NCBI GenBank assembly: GCA_003266145.1
Contig: MVJJ01000174.1
Span: 627 to 34,299, forward strand
DNA: 33,673 nt
Source of the DNA: Methanosphaera sp. SHI613
GTDB lineage: Archaea > Methanobacteriota > Methanobacteria > Methanobacteriales > Methanobacteriaceae
Direction: 5' to 3'
Position numbers and translations under genes: made by a program. Numbering within the stretch: position 1 is the stretch's first letter; each line of letters starts with the position of its first letter. Positions 9,031-19,597 of the stretch are shown here, piece after piece. The notes below the pieces were generated by a model that worked only from the letters and a program-made list of their open reading frames with translations, was not told where the DNA came from and made no database searches.

Positions 9031-10017
9031 TTGATACTTATCGTAGGTGGAGCCGGATATATAGGGGCTCATGTAAATAAATTACTAAATGAATCAGGTT
9101 ACGAGACAGTTATCTTGGATAACTTAAGTCATGGACATAAAGAAGCAGTACAATGGGGAACACTATGCGAATGTGACATCAAAGACATTGACAGCATAGA
9201 AAAGATATTCCAGGAATACGACATTCAGGCAGTAATGCATTTTTCATCATTCATAGAAGTTGGAGAATCAGTACAAAATCCACAGAAATACTACCAGAAC
9301 AACGTGGTAAACACATTAAATCTATTGAATGTCATGCTCAAATATGACGTTAAAAAATTCATATTCTCATCAACATGTGCAACATATGGAGTGCCACAGA
9401 AAATACCACTCACAGAAGATCATCCACAAAATCCTATAAATCCATATGGATGGACAAAACTGATGGTAGAAAGAATACTCAAAGATTACGATCAGGCATA
9501 TGGACTCAAATCAATAATACTCAGATACTTCAACGCCTCAGGAGCAGATGAATCAGGACTAATCGGTGAAGACCACACACCGGAATCACACCTTATACCA
9601 TTAATTCTTGATGCAGCCATAGAAAAAAGAGAGGATATTAAAATTTATGGAACAGATTATGATACGCCGGACGGAACATGTATCCGTGATTACATACATG
9701 TAAATGACTTGGCAGATGCACATATAAAGGCATTGGAATACTTAAACCAAAACAATACCAGTAATGAATTCAACCTCGGTAACGGTAAAGGATTTTCAGT
9801 AAGGGAAGTAATAGAATCAGTCAAAAATGTCACAGGCAGAGATTTCAAAGTAACAGAAACTCCAAGACGTGAAGGAGACCCGGCTGTTCTAATAGGAAGT
9901 GCCGAAAAAGCACATGAACTGTTAGGATGGACTCCAGTATATGATAATATTGATGATATTGTCAAAACCGCATGGAACTGGCATAAAAAATTGAACAAGG
10001 TTAATGATGATGAATAA
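9031..10017 (+). CDS. galE: UDP-glucose 4-epimerase (GalE)
   Basis: NAD-dependent short-chain dehydrogenase/reductase that interconverts UDP-glucose and UDP-galactose (or the N-acetyl forms), supplying sugars for cell-surface polymers. The 328-residue protein has the Rossmann loop GGAGYIGAH at 6-14, the SSTCATYG strand and the catalytic YxxxK (Tyr139, Lys143, in NPYGWTKLMVE). The sugar-binding segment RYFNASGAD and CIRDYIHVNDLADAH are also present. The start codon is TTG, supported by AAAAGGAGTT seven to fourteen bases upstream and by the immediate start of the Rossmann strand. It overlaps the next gene, a glycosyltransferase, by 14 bases, so the two are translationally linked. Substrate (glucose or GlcNAc type) cannot be told from sequence. 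Confidence 0.93.
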   Translation: MILIVGGAGYIGAHVNKLLNESGYETVILDNLSHGHKEAVQWGTLCECDIKDIDSIEKIFQEYDIQAVMHFSSFIEVGESVQNPQKYYQNNVVNTLNLLNVMLKYDVKKFIFSSTCATYGVPQKIPLTEDHPQNPINPYGWTKLMVERILKDYDQAYGLKSIILRYFNASGADESGLIGEDHTPESHLIPLILDAAIEKREDIKIYGTDYDTPDGTCIRDYIHVNDLADAHIKALEYLNQNNTSNEFNLGNGKGFSVREVIESVKNVTGRDFKVTETPRREGDPAVLIGSAEKAHELLGWTPVYDNIDDIVKTAWNWHKKLNKVNDDE

Positions 10018-11029
10018 CTCGGTATGTGCAGTAGTAGTTACATATAATCGTAAGGACTTATTGATAGCCTGTATCGAATGTTTAGTAAATCAGACACTCA
10101 AGGTTGATGCGATATACATAGTTGATAATGATTCAACGGACAACACACCGGAACTCTTAAGTGATTACGGGTTTATCACACAGTTGCCTCCGGTAGACTC
10201 AGAGAATAAATGGTGCTGTGACAATGAATATGAGGATATTCACATCAAATATATCAAACTGCCTACAAATATGGGTGGAGCAGGCGGTTTTTATGAGGGA
10301 GTAAAGGCAGCACATCTTGATGGCCATGATTGGGTATGGATAATGGATGATGATGCATTTCCAACAAGAGACTGCTTAAAGAATCTGTCCCCATATTATA
10401 ATCTGGATGATACTGTAGCACTGGCTAGTCTTAAGGTAGACTTGGATGATAACATATTATATCATCATAGGGGATACTTCAACTTCAACAGCGGACTTCC
10501 CATACAAAAACCTATCAGCTATGAGGACACCCAGGTAGAAGTTAAGGATATAGACATGGTATCATTTGTAGGACTTCTTGTCAAAAAGGAGGCCATATCA
10601 CAGATAGGTTATCCGAAGAAGGAATTTTTCATACACTCCGATGACTTGGAGTACTGCATAAGGCTACGTAGCGTTGGAAAAATCAAGCTAATAAACAAAA
10701 GTATAATCAAACATGCTGAAGGCAGCGTCAAGGGAACCTTCACCAAGTCCTTCCTGGGATTCAATGTAGACAGAAGACCCTATGATAAGTTATGGATAAA
10801 CTATTTCATGCAGAGAAATCTGATATGGCTGGGACGTAAATACTCGACAAACAAGCTGTCATTATACTTTACGATACTGAAAAATTATCTTTTAACATGT
10901 ATGGGAATAATAGTATTTGATGATCATAAGTTTAACAGATTAAAATTCTATACAAATTCCTATCTTGATGGACTCAGGTCAATTTTTGACAATAAAAAGC
11001 CACGCAGAATATTATATAAGGAGGACTGA
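10004..11029 (+). CDS. Family 2 glycosyltransferase, galactofuranosyl/rhamnosyltransferase-like
   Basis: GT-A fold glycosyltransferase of 341 residues. It shows VVVTYNRKDLL at 10-20, IVDNDSTDNT, a metal-binding DDD at 115-117 in WIMDDDAFP, and HSDDLEYCIRLR, which carries the acceptor-side acidic residues. This arrangement resembles GlfT-type galactofuranosyltransferases and bacterial rhamnosyltransferases. There is no membrane segment near the N-terminus. The gene overlaps galE by 14 bases, which suggests the donor could be a galactose-derived nucleotide sugar. Three in-frame ATGs (10004, 10007, 10010) are possible starts, and the AAGG at 9997-10000 best fits 10010. The exact acceptor is unknown. 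Confidence 0.82.
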   Translation: MMMNNSVCAVVVTYNRKDLLIACIECLVNQTLKVDAIYIVDNDSTDNTPELLSDYGFITQLPPVDSENKWCCDNEYEDIHIKYIKLPTNMGGAGGFYEGVKAAHLDGHDWVWIMDDDAFPTRDCLKNLSPYYNLDDTVALASLKVDLDDNILYHHRGYFNFNSGLPIQKPISYEDTQVEVKDIDMVSFVGLLVKKEAISQIGYPKKEFFIHSDDLEYCIRLRSVGKIKLINKSIIKHAEGSVKGTFTKSFLGFNVDRRPYDKLWINYFMQRNLIWLGRKYSTNKLSLYFTILKNYLLTCMGIIVFDDHKFNRLKFYTNSYLDGLRSIFDNKKPRRILYKED

Positions 11030-11031
11030 TT

Positions 11032-12018
11032 ATGGGAGTAAAATTTAAGGACATAACTTCACCAGAACCGATAGAACTAAATGATCTTGGTGGAAAATTG
11101 CTCACGGTAGATGCCTCAAATGTTATCTATAAATTCCTGTCATCAATGAGACAACCCGATGGATCACCCTTGAAGGATTTAAATGGAAACATAACATCCC
11201 ACCTGAATGGAATAATGTTTCAGACATCCACTCTGATAGCAAAAGGGATAAAGCCAATATATGTCTTTGATGGAAAAGCCCCCGAGCTAAAACGTAAGAC
11301 ACAGGAAGAACGTATAAACGTTAAAAAAGAAGCACAGAAAAAATATGAAGAGGCAAAAGAAGCAGGTGATTATGAAACTGCACGTAAATACGCATCCAGA
11401 ACACCCTACTTAAACAAGGAAATAATCGATTCATCAAAGAAACTGCTTGACTTGATGGGACTTCCATTTGTTCAGGCAAAAACGGAAGGTGAAGCACAGG
11501 CATCATATATGGTGGCAAAGGGGGATGCATGGGCAGTGGTTTCACAGGATTATGACTGTCTGCAGTTTGGGGCATCACGTATGCTTAAAAATTTCAAATT
11601 ATCCTCAAGACAATCAAAGGACCTTCAAGTTATCTCATTGGAAAAAACATTAAATGAACTAAACGTTACACGAGAACAGCTGGTTGACATAGCAATTCTT
11701 GTCGGAACAGATTTCAATGCTGGAATTCATGGAATAGGCCCAAAGAAAGGACTTAAACTAATACAAAAATACGGCAACCTTGAATCCGCTCTTAAAAAAT
11801 TGGATAAGACCATTGAAGAAGATTATAATCAAATCAGGGAAATATTCCTAAAACCTGATGTGGTAACGGATTATGACTTAAAGTTCAGAAATCCAAAAAG
11901 AGAAAAGCTGGTTGACTTCTTATGTGGTGATCATGACTTTACGGAAGAAAGAACATTTGCGGCGATAGATAAACTTGTCCATGAAACGGCCCAGACAAGT
12001 CTGGAACAATGGTTCTAG
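11032..12018 (+). CDS. fen: Flap endonuclease FEN1
   Basis: Structure-specific nuclease that removes 5' flaps during Okazaki-fragment maturation and repair. The XPG N-domain begins MGVKFKDI with metal ligand Asp27 (VDASN). The VFDGKAP motif follows, then the XPG-I motif TEGEAQASYM plus SQDYDCLQFG, and a helix-hairpin-helix region GIGPKKGLKLIQKYG. The C-terminus QTSLEQWF is a PCNA-interacting (PIP) box of the form QxxLxxWF. The 328-residue length is standard. AAGGAGG just before the previous stop gives a strong ribosome site, and only two bases separate the genes. The gene therefore appears to be co-transcribed with galE and the glycosyltransferase, an odd functional pairing. Confidence 0.96.
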   Translation: MGVKFKDITSPEPIELNDLGGKLLTVDASNVIYKFLSSMRQPDGSPLKDLNGNITSHLNGIMFQTSTLIAKGIKPIYVFDGKAPELKRKTQEERINVKKEAQKKYEEAKEAGDYETARKYASRTPYLNKEIIDSSKKLLDLMGLPFVQAKTEGEAQASYMVAKGDAWAVVSQDYDCLQFGASRMLKNFKLSSRQSKDLQVISLEKTLNELNVTREQLVDIAILVGTDFNAGIHGIGPKKGLKLIQKYGNLESALKKLDKTIEEDYNQIREIFLKPDVVTDYDLKFRNPKREKLVDFLCGDHDFTEERTFAAIDKLVHETAQTSLEQWF

Positions 12019-12280
12019 ACATTTATCCTATTTTTTTCATCTAATAGATCCTTACTTATTCTTTGACACTTATTTTTTCATGGGGGAAGGTATGACAATT
12101 TTCTTAAATCTTCTTTATTATATTCTATTAATACTAGGTTCACGGTATTATAATTTAATAATCAAAGAAAGAAAGTTGGTGTTTTAAATAAAAAAATAGA
12201 ACAAAATTAAATAAAAGTTATACATCAAAGAACAAGTGTATTATATACTCATAATTGTTATACCTGGTGGTTTAATTTGA

Positions 12281-12322
12281 AAAAAAGCTGTTGATATAGG
12301 TTTATGTACCTATATCCCAGCT
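12281..12322 (-). terminator. Intrinsic-type terminator overlapping the ahcY stop codon
   Basis: Read on the minus strand, AGCTGGGATATAGG (complement of 12309-12322) pairs with CCTATATCAACAGCT (complement of 12286-12300), leaving a one-base asymmetry and an 8-base loop. The stem is followed at once by TTTTTT (complement of 12281-12286). The loop contains the TAA stop codon of adenosylhomocysteinase, and the 3' half of the stem lies beyond the gene. The last five or so codons therefore double as the terminator's left arm. Confidence 0.7.
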
Positions 12323-13555
12323 GTTCATATACTCTTTCTGTTCAGAACTTAACTCATCTATTTCTATATTCATAGCCTTAAGTTTAAGCCTTGCCACTTC
12401 AGTATCTACTTCATCTCTTGTCTTGTATACTCCAGGTTCCATGTCCTCTTCAAGTATGCGTTTGGCTGACAGTGCTTGCATTGCAAAGCTTAAATCCATG
12501 ATTTCAGCAGGGTGTCCCTGGCCGTGTTCACCTGCAAGGTTAACTAGTCTTCCACCGGCAAGCAGGTATACGTTTCTTCCGTCCTTTAATGTGTATGATT
12601 CAATGTCCGGTTTTATGGTTTCTTTTACGTCGGTTATTTTAAGTAAATCATCTTCATTTATCTCTACATTGAAGTGACCTGCATTGGCGAGCATACATCC
12701 ATCCTTAACGTATTCAAAGTCATCTCCTGATATGATGTCCCTGTTTCCTGTTGCTGTTATGACAAGATCTGCTTCTTTAAGTGCATTCTTCACAGTCATT
12801 ACACGATAACCGTCCATACGTGCTTCCAGTGCTCTTATTGGATCTACTTCTGTGACTATGACATTTGCTCCAAGACCGTCTGCCCTCATTGCAATTCCAC
12901 GTCCACACCATCCGTATCCACATACCACTACTGTCTGACCTGCAATAACGGAGTTTGTAGTACCCATGATTGAATCGAATGTGGATTGACCTGTTCCATA
13001 TCTGTTGTCAAATAGGTATTTCATGTATGAATCGTTTACGGCCATTACAGGTATCTTAAGTGCTTTGTCCTCATGCATAGCCTTAAGTCTGTGTATACCT
13101 GTAGTGGTTTCTTCACATCCTCCTCGTAGTTTTTCAAGAAGTTCTGGTCTTTCCTTGTGTATTAAAAATATTAAATCTGCACCATCATCTATTACAATGT
13201 CCGGTTCATAATCAAGTACCTTGTTTAGATGTTCATAATATTCTTCAGTGGTTTGACCAGTCCAACCGTACATGTTAAGTCCCATTTTTGCACCGGCGGC
13301 TGTTGCATCATCCTGTGTGGAGAGTGGATTACATCCGGTCATAACTACTTCTGCTCCACCTGCCTGTAGGGTAAGACCCAGGTTTATAGTTTTGGGTTCA
13401 AGGTGTAGACATGAACCGATTGTTATTCCTTCGAACGGTTTTGTTTCTTCGAATTCCTTTTTAATACTTTCAAGTACGGGCATGTGTCTTTGTACCCATT
13501 TAATCTTTTTTTCTCCTTGATCAGCTAGATTAATATCTTTAATATCATATGCCAT
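12302..13555 (-). CDS. ahcY: Adenosylhomocysteinase (or S-inosylhomocysteine hydrolase)
   Basis: NAD-dependent hydrolase that clears S-adenosylhomocysteine, the product of SAM-dependent methylation. The 417 residues match the short archaeal/bacterial form. Recognisable are the substrate-domain segments LHLEPKT, ALTLQAGGAEV-like LTLQAGGAEVVMTGCNPLSTQDD and AVNDSYMKYLFDNRYGTGQS, and the Rossmann segment VVVCGYGWCGRGIAMRADGLGANVIVTEVDP. Work on Methanocaldococcus showed that its homologue prefers S-inosylhomocysteine, so the true substrate here may be the deaminated form; sequence alone does not decide. The ATG has CGGAGAT upstream, and a TATA-like AATATATTATAAAG lies about 60 bases before it. 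A strong hairpin terminator overlaps the stop. Confidence 0.95.
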   Translation of the reverse strand: MAYDIKDINLADQGEKKIKWVQRHMPVLESIKKEFEETKPFEGITIGSCLHLEPKTINLGLTLQAGGAEVVMTGCNPLSTQDDATAAGAKMGLNMYGWTGQTTEEYYEHLNKVLDYEPDIVIDDGADLIFLIHKERPELLEKLRGGCEETTTGIHRLKAMHEDKALKIPVMAVNDSYMKYLFDNRYGTGQSTFDSIMGTTNSVIAGQTVVVCGYGWCGRGIAMRADGLGANVIVTEVDPIRALEARMDGYRVMTVKNALKEADLVITATGNRDIISGDDFEYVKDGCMLANAGHFNVEINEDDLLKITDVKETIKPDIESYTLKDGRNVYLLAGGRLVNLAGEHGQGHPAEIMDLSFAMQALSAKRILEEDMEPGVYKTRDEVDTEVARLKLKAMNIEIDELSSEQKEYMNSWDIGT

Positions 13556-14030
13556 GTTATATCTCCGATAATTATTGTTTTTTTATAAAATTGATAATTT
13601 TTTTTCATCTTTATAATATATTAAGATATATTTTTCAAGATTATTAAATGATATGTTTTTTTGGGAGTTATTTGCATATGATTCTCTAAAGATTAATGTC
13701 AGTAACTTCTTGAAAAAATAAGAAAGTTCTTTTATTATTTGTTGATATACAATCGGCGGTTGTATTTAAAGTTAAATTATTTATTTTAAAAAAAAAGAAA
13801 AGGAGTAGAATATATCTACAAAATCCCTTGAAATATATTTTTAGTTTGCGTTTTATATGGAGGTTTTTTCATATTTACTATTTATTCGGAGTTTTTTTTC
13901 ATGTTTTTTTAGTATTTATTATCAAATCTTTTATAGCGGTCACACATTACATGTTTCTAATAGTTTTTAATAATCATATTGGGGTTTTTTCTAATCTGGG
14001 CTTTTTGAGGCCTAAATTTTTTAGGCCTGT
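13556..14030. other. 475-bp intergenic region between cdc48 and ahcY
   Basis: The ahcY promoter lies at the left side (TATA-like AATATATTATAA, complement of about 13610-13625). Further in are two dyads, ATACAA-N7-TTGTAT near 13747-13765 and GTAGA-ATATA-TCTAC at 13805-13819. At the cdc48 end is a hairpin AGGCCTAA (14008-14015)/TTAGGCCT (14021-14028) with a 5-base loop, placed immediately after the cdc48 stop. It is not followed by T residues on either strand. A TTG-initiated open frame (13828-14034, plus) is hydrophobic but lacks a properly spaced ribosome site, so I do not call it a gene. Confidence 0.45.
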
Positions 14031-16220
<2,190 letters not shown>

Positions 16221-16538
16221 AGTATTTCCTCCTTTTTAATTTTATGAATAATAATTATGAATTTGATTATTTGGCTATATTTTTGATTTGTATACATAGC
16301 CAATATTTTTGATTTCTTTTATTTACTTTTTGTAATTATAAGTTTATATCTTTTAGTATATAAAGGTTACTAAAATAAAAAAATTTAATATAAAAATTCA
16401 TTTTAAAAAATATCATATGATAATACGTAAAATCCCTCTGACAAAAAGTAAAAAGGATGAAAAATTCCAATAAAATTTCTAAAAAATTAAATTTAAAAAA
16501 AAGTGTTACTTAACTATTTGAAATAAAAAAAGAGGGGT
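16221..16538 (-). promoter_or_regulatory. cdc48 promoter and leader with inverted and direct repeats
   Basis: A good BRE/TATA-like element AACCTTTATATAC on the minus strand lies near 16355-16369, which would place transcription start around 16330 and give a leader of about 110 bases. Inside the leader are TTGGCTAT (16271-16278) and ATAGCCAA (16296-16303), perfect complements with 17 bases between. A 13-base direct repeat ATATTTTTGATTT overlaps them (16277-16289 and 16303-16315). The ribosome site is AAAAAGGAGG. At the right, minus-strand T-runs at about 16495-16536 probably terminate tyrA transcripts. No gene is visible. Confidence 0.55.
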
Positions 16539-17864
16539 TTATCTTATTTTTCCACCAATGCCCTTGATGTATCGTTCCACAACGTCCTTGTCTTCTTTGT
16601 TGAATGTAGTGTAGTTAAATGTTAAGCTCACTTCGCCATCTTCAATCTGTTCTCCATGATATTCATCTATCAGTTTAACGCTTACGACTTCATCAATTTT
16701 AGATAATACGTCAAGAAGAACGTCTGTATCGCAGGTATTGTTCATGACCACTGACACATCAAATGAATGTAACTTCAGATTTTCTTTCTTCCACTGGTAG
16801 ACCTCTTTATTACTGAGTACTTTCACGTTGGACAGCTTCAGTTTTACATCCCTTGTTTTTTTATTTAAAGTAACGCTTTTTGCATCAACATCCTTAACTA
16901 TTCCGATATGTACATTGTGTGAGTATTGATGTTCAAGGCCAACTTCCTTTCCAATCGACTCGGTCAGATATTTAACCTCACGGGTCAATACACTTATTGC
17001 CTTATCAGATCTACCCAGTGCTTCTTCAAATTCATCCAAGTGCTTGGCCGATTGGGTCATGTTATCTACAAAAGAATCCATGTCGTCATTATCAACATAT
17101 CCTGATAACTTGATACTTTCTTCGATAAGGGTATTTCTTGCTATTGACGTTAGATTATTTGACTTTTGAATAGAATAGTATAGGTATGGATTTTGGGATA
17201 CTATACGACTTATCATATCCAACATTAAACTATAGACAGGACTTGCAAATTCACGTGACTTTTTAACACTGATGTTGAGTGCCTTGATGGTTGAAGCTAT
17301 ACTGATGTATGAAAAGTGTGTTAGACCCTGAACAACGCTCATCGTTTTGTCATGCTCTTCAGGGGTACTTATGACGATATTTGTGTTGTTTTCCTTCAGG
17401 TATCGGATTATCCTGTCGTACCATGTGTTGCATCTGTTCTCAAGTGGAGTTAATATGACTACCTGGCCTTCCAATGATGGAATTCTCGGACCAAACATTG
17501 GGTGGCAAGGAAGTATCTCACAATATTCCGGACTGTACTCAAGCAGTGCTTTGCATGCTTCCATCTTAACGGAAGTCACATCTACCAGTAAACTACCCTT
17601 CGGTGCATATGGTGCAACTGTTTTAATTGTTTCAGTCATTATTTCTATAGGAACGCTAAATATTATAATGTCTGCATCACTTACGGCTTTGATGTTGTCA
17701 TTTTCATATTTTGCTCCTATGTCCTTTGCAATTTGTGTTCCATGCTCCTTATTTCTACTTGTAATTGTAACATTACATTTGTCTTCAATCAGTTTGCAGG
17801 CAATCCATTTACCCAGTCCTTTACTTGCTCCGATGATTGTAATGTTAAGATTTTCATAAGTCAT
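16539..17864 (-). CDS. tyrA: Prephenate dehydrogenase
   Basis: Converts prephenate to 4-hydroxyphenylpyruvate in tyrosine synthesis. The N-terminal Rossmann fold has IIGASKGLGKW at 10-20, with a serine/lysine-containing loop that is unusual but seen in archaeal TyrA. The dehydrogenase core carries DADIIIFSVPIEIM, LLVDVTSVK and the catalytic-region CHPMFGP (His121). The all-helical dimerisation part follows to about residue 285. The C-terminal 150 residues are extra: a linker and an ACT-like beta-alpha segment (about 365-441, starting SFDVSVVMNNTCDTDVLLDVLSKI), plausibly an amino-acid-sensing domain. An AT-rich 51-base gap with a TATA-like sequence precedes the gene, so it may have its own promoter. 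Confidence 0.92.
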   Translation of the reverse strand: MTYENLNITIIGASKGLGKWIACKLIEDKCNVTITSRNKEHGTQIAKDIGAKYENDNIKAVSDADIIIFSVPIEIMTETIKTVAPYAPKGSLLVDVTSVKMEACKALLEYSPEYCEILPCHPMFGPRIPSLEGQVVILTPLENRCNTWYDRIIRYLKENNTNIVISTPEEHDKTMSVVQGLTHFSYISIASTIKALNISVKKSREFASPVYSLMLDMISRIVSQNPYLYYSIQKSNNLTSIARNTLIEESIKLSGYVDNDDMDSFVDNMTQSAKHLDEFEEALGRSDKAISVLTREVKYLTESIGKEVGLEHQYSHNVHIGIVKDVDAKSVTLNKKTRDVKLKLSNVKVLSNKEVYQWKKENLKLHSFDVSVVMNNTCDTDVLLDVLSKIDEVVSVKLIDEYHGEQIEDGEVSLTFNYTTFNKEDKDVVERYIKGIGGKIR

Positions 17865-17915
17865 TTTCTACCCATCCCATACTATTTCTTGAATATATTT
17901 TATATTTGTTCTTTT

Positions 17916-18224
17916 TTATATTTCTATTCTGGGCATTTCTTTCTTTGAATAGTATTGGTTGATAACTGTTATCAGCTCTTCTATCTTTTCATTTTCACAT
18001 ATCTTTCTTATCTCATTTAACTCAGAGAGGCTTTTGAGGTAAATGCCTCTTCTTTTTGTTGGCTGTCCGTTCATCGATGGATTTATCTCTACAAAAACTG
18101 TTTGACAATTGTTGTGAGTGGGTGTTTTAACTATATAAATTCCATCGAGGGATGTTGGTATTTTTTCCCATGGTGTTGCTTGTTCTACTGCTTTTACTAA
18201 ATTTTGTCTTTGTTGTTTATTCAT
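17916..18224 (-). CDS. Conserved-looking small protein of unknown function
   Basis: The 102-residue product is not one I can name. It has a helical basic N-terminus (MNKQQRQNLVKAVEQATPWEKI), a central beta-rich stretch (LDGIYIVKTPTHNNCQTVFVEINPS), a basic turn GQPTKRRGIYLKSLSELNEI, and a C-terminal helix. No membrane segment, metal-binding cluster or catalytic motif is obvious. GAGGTGAAC lies 10-16 bases before the chosen ATG. It stands 51 bases upstream of tyrA on the same strand and divergent from pelA. Codon use is like its neighbours, so it is probably a real gene. Confidence 0.6.
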   Translation of the reverse strand: MNKQQRQNLVKAVEQATPWEKIPTSLDGIYIVKTPTHNNCQTVFVEINPSMNGQPTKRRGIYLKSLSELNEIRKICENEKIEELITVINQYYSKKEMPRIEI

Positions 18225-18361
18225 AATTTTTCATGTTCACCTCATTAATATGTAATACCTTTTTTATTTTTTTTAATATAAAAGTATTACTATTATTGAA
18301 AAATATTATTACTTAAAAATATATGGCTTGTCAAATAAATATAAAAGTTAGAGGATTGAAT
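18225..18361. promoter_or_regulatory. Divergent promoter between small unknown gene and pelA
   Basis: Two TATA-like elements occur: AATATAAAAG (about 18275-18284) and AAAAATATATGG (about 18315-18326), the latter giving a short pelA leader. A perfect inverted repeat GTAATAC (18252-18258) and GTATTAC (18284-18290) brackets a T-rich tract and the first TATA-like box. The pelA ribosome site is GAGG at 18351-18354. Confidence 0.4.
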
Positions 18362-19417
18362 ATGCAAATTAAAAATCAGGATAAAAAAATAGGATTAATC
18401 GAAGTAGTACCTGAAACACTTGATGATTTATGGCATTTATCACACATAGTAGAACAGAACGATTATATATCAACATTAACTACAAGAAGAATACAAGACA
18501 CAAACAGTGGAAAAACAAGAGCTGACCGTGGAGTAAAAAAGACATTCTATCTGGGGTTGCGCGTTGAAAAGATATCTTTTCATAAATATACTGGAATGCT
18601 AAGATTTACCGGGATAATAGAATCCGGACCCGAGGATCTTATACCATTGGGTTCACATCATACCATAAACATGCAGGTAAACAACAGCTTAAGAATCCAA
18701 AAGAAATGGAACAAATGGTCCCTGGATAGATTGACACAAGCAGTAAACGCATCAAAACGTGCAAATGAGATAATAGTTGCAATAGAAGACAATAATACGG
18801 AATTAGGATTAATCAAACAGTATGGTATCGAATATGTGGGTCCGATTATAGGTGATATCAGCGGTAAACAGAATATAGATAAAAACAGACAGGAAAAAAT
18901 AAAACAGTACTATGAGGATATAACAAAAATAATAAATCAGCATATGCCAATAAATAAACTAATAATCATAGGTCCCGGTTTTACAAAAAACGACTATTAT
19001 AATTACCTGGAGGATAAATATCCTGAACTGGCTAAAAAGTCAGTACTCGAAAGTACAGGTGCCGGTGGACATGCAGGAATACAAGAGGTACTCAAAAATG
19101 GATTAATCCAGAATTTAACAAAGGATGCGAAAATAGCAACGGAAATATCACTGGTAAACAAGTTATTGGAAAATATCGGAAAATCCTCAAATTTGGTTAC
19201 ATACGGTCAAAATCAAGTAAGTGCCGCTGCAAATATGGGAGCGGTAGAAAAATTACTTGTTGTTGATGAGCTTGTAAGAAATGAAAAAATACAAAATATC
19301 ATGAACACAACTGAGAATATGGGTGGAAGCATTGAGATAATCAGTAGCCAACATGATGGAGGAAAACAATTGGAAGCATTAGGTTCCATCGCGGCATTCT
19401 TAAGATATCCCATATAA
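18362..19417 (+). CDS. pelA: Pelota, mRNA surveillance/ribosome rescue factor
   Basis: Archaeal Pelota (Dom34) binds stalled ribosomes, with aEF1A or ABCE1, to promote dissociation. The 351 residues begin MQIKNQDKKIGLIEVVPETLDDLWHLSHIV, matching the family's N-terminal Sm-like domain. The central domain and the C-terminal eRF1 domain 3-like region (VSAAANMGAVEKLLVVDEL, ending SIAAFLRYPI) are complete. As expected for Pelota and unlike eRF1, the central domain has no GGQ motif. An in-frame ATG at 18323 would add 13 residues, but GAGG at 18351-18354 is spaced seven bases from the ATG at 18362, and the family start is there. A T-run follows the stop at about 19428-19444. Confidence 0.95.
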   Translation: MQIKNQDKKIGLIEVVPETLDDLWHLSHIVEQNDYISTLTTRRIQDTNSGKTRADRGVKKTFYLGLRVEKISFHKYTGMLRFTGIIESGPEDLIPLGSHHTINMQVNNSLRIQKKWNKWSLDRLTQAVNASKRANEIIVAIEDNNTELGLIKQYGIEYVGPIIGDISGKQNIDKNRQEKIKQYYEDITKIINQHMPINKLIIIGPGFTKNDYYNYLEDKYPELAKKSVLESTGAGGHAGIQEVLKNGLIQNLTKDAKIATEISLVNKLLENIGKSSNLVTYGQNQVSAAANMGAVEKLLVVDELVRNEKIQNIMNTTENMGGSIEIISSQHDGGKQLEALGSIAAFLRYPI

Positions 19418-19597
19418 TCACCATCTATTTTTTACTTTTTTTTCATTAATCTTTAAAATCAAATAAGTATATTTAAATGTATTATAAACTAAAATATAAT
19501 ATAGTGATAACAGTTACTTATCATCAATAATTAAAAAGAATGATTAGTATTACAAAAGTTATATGCTGTTACATTAACAATTACGATGGGTGAGTAA

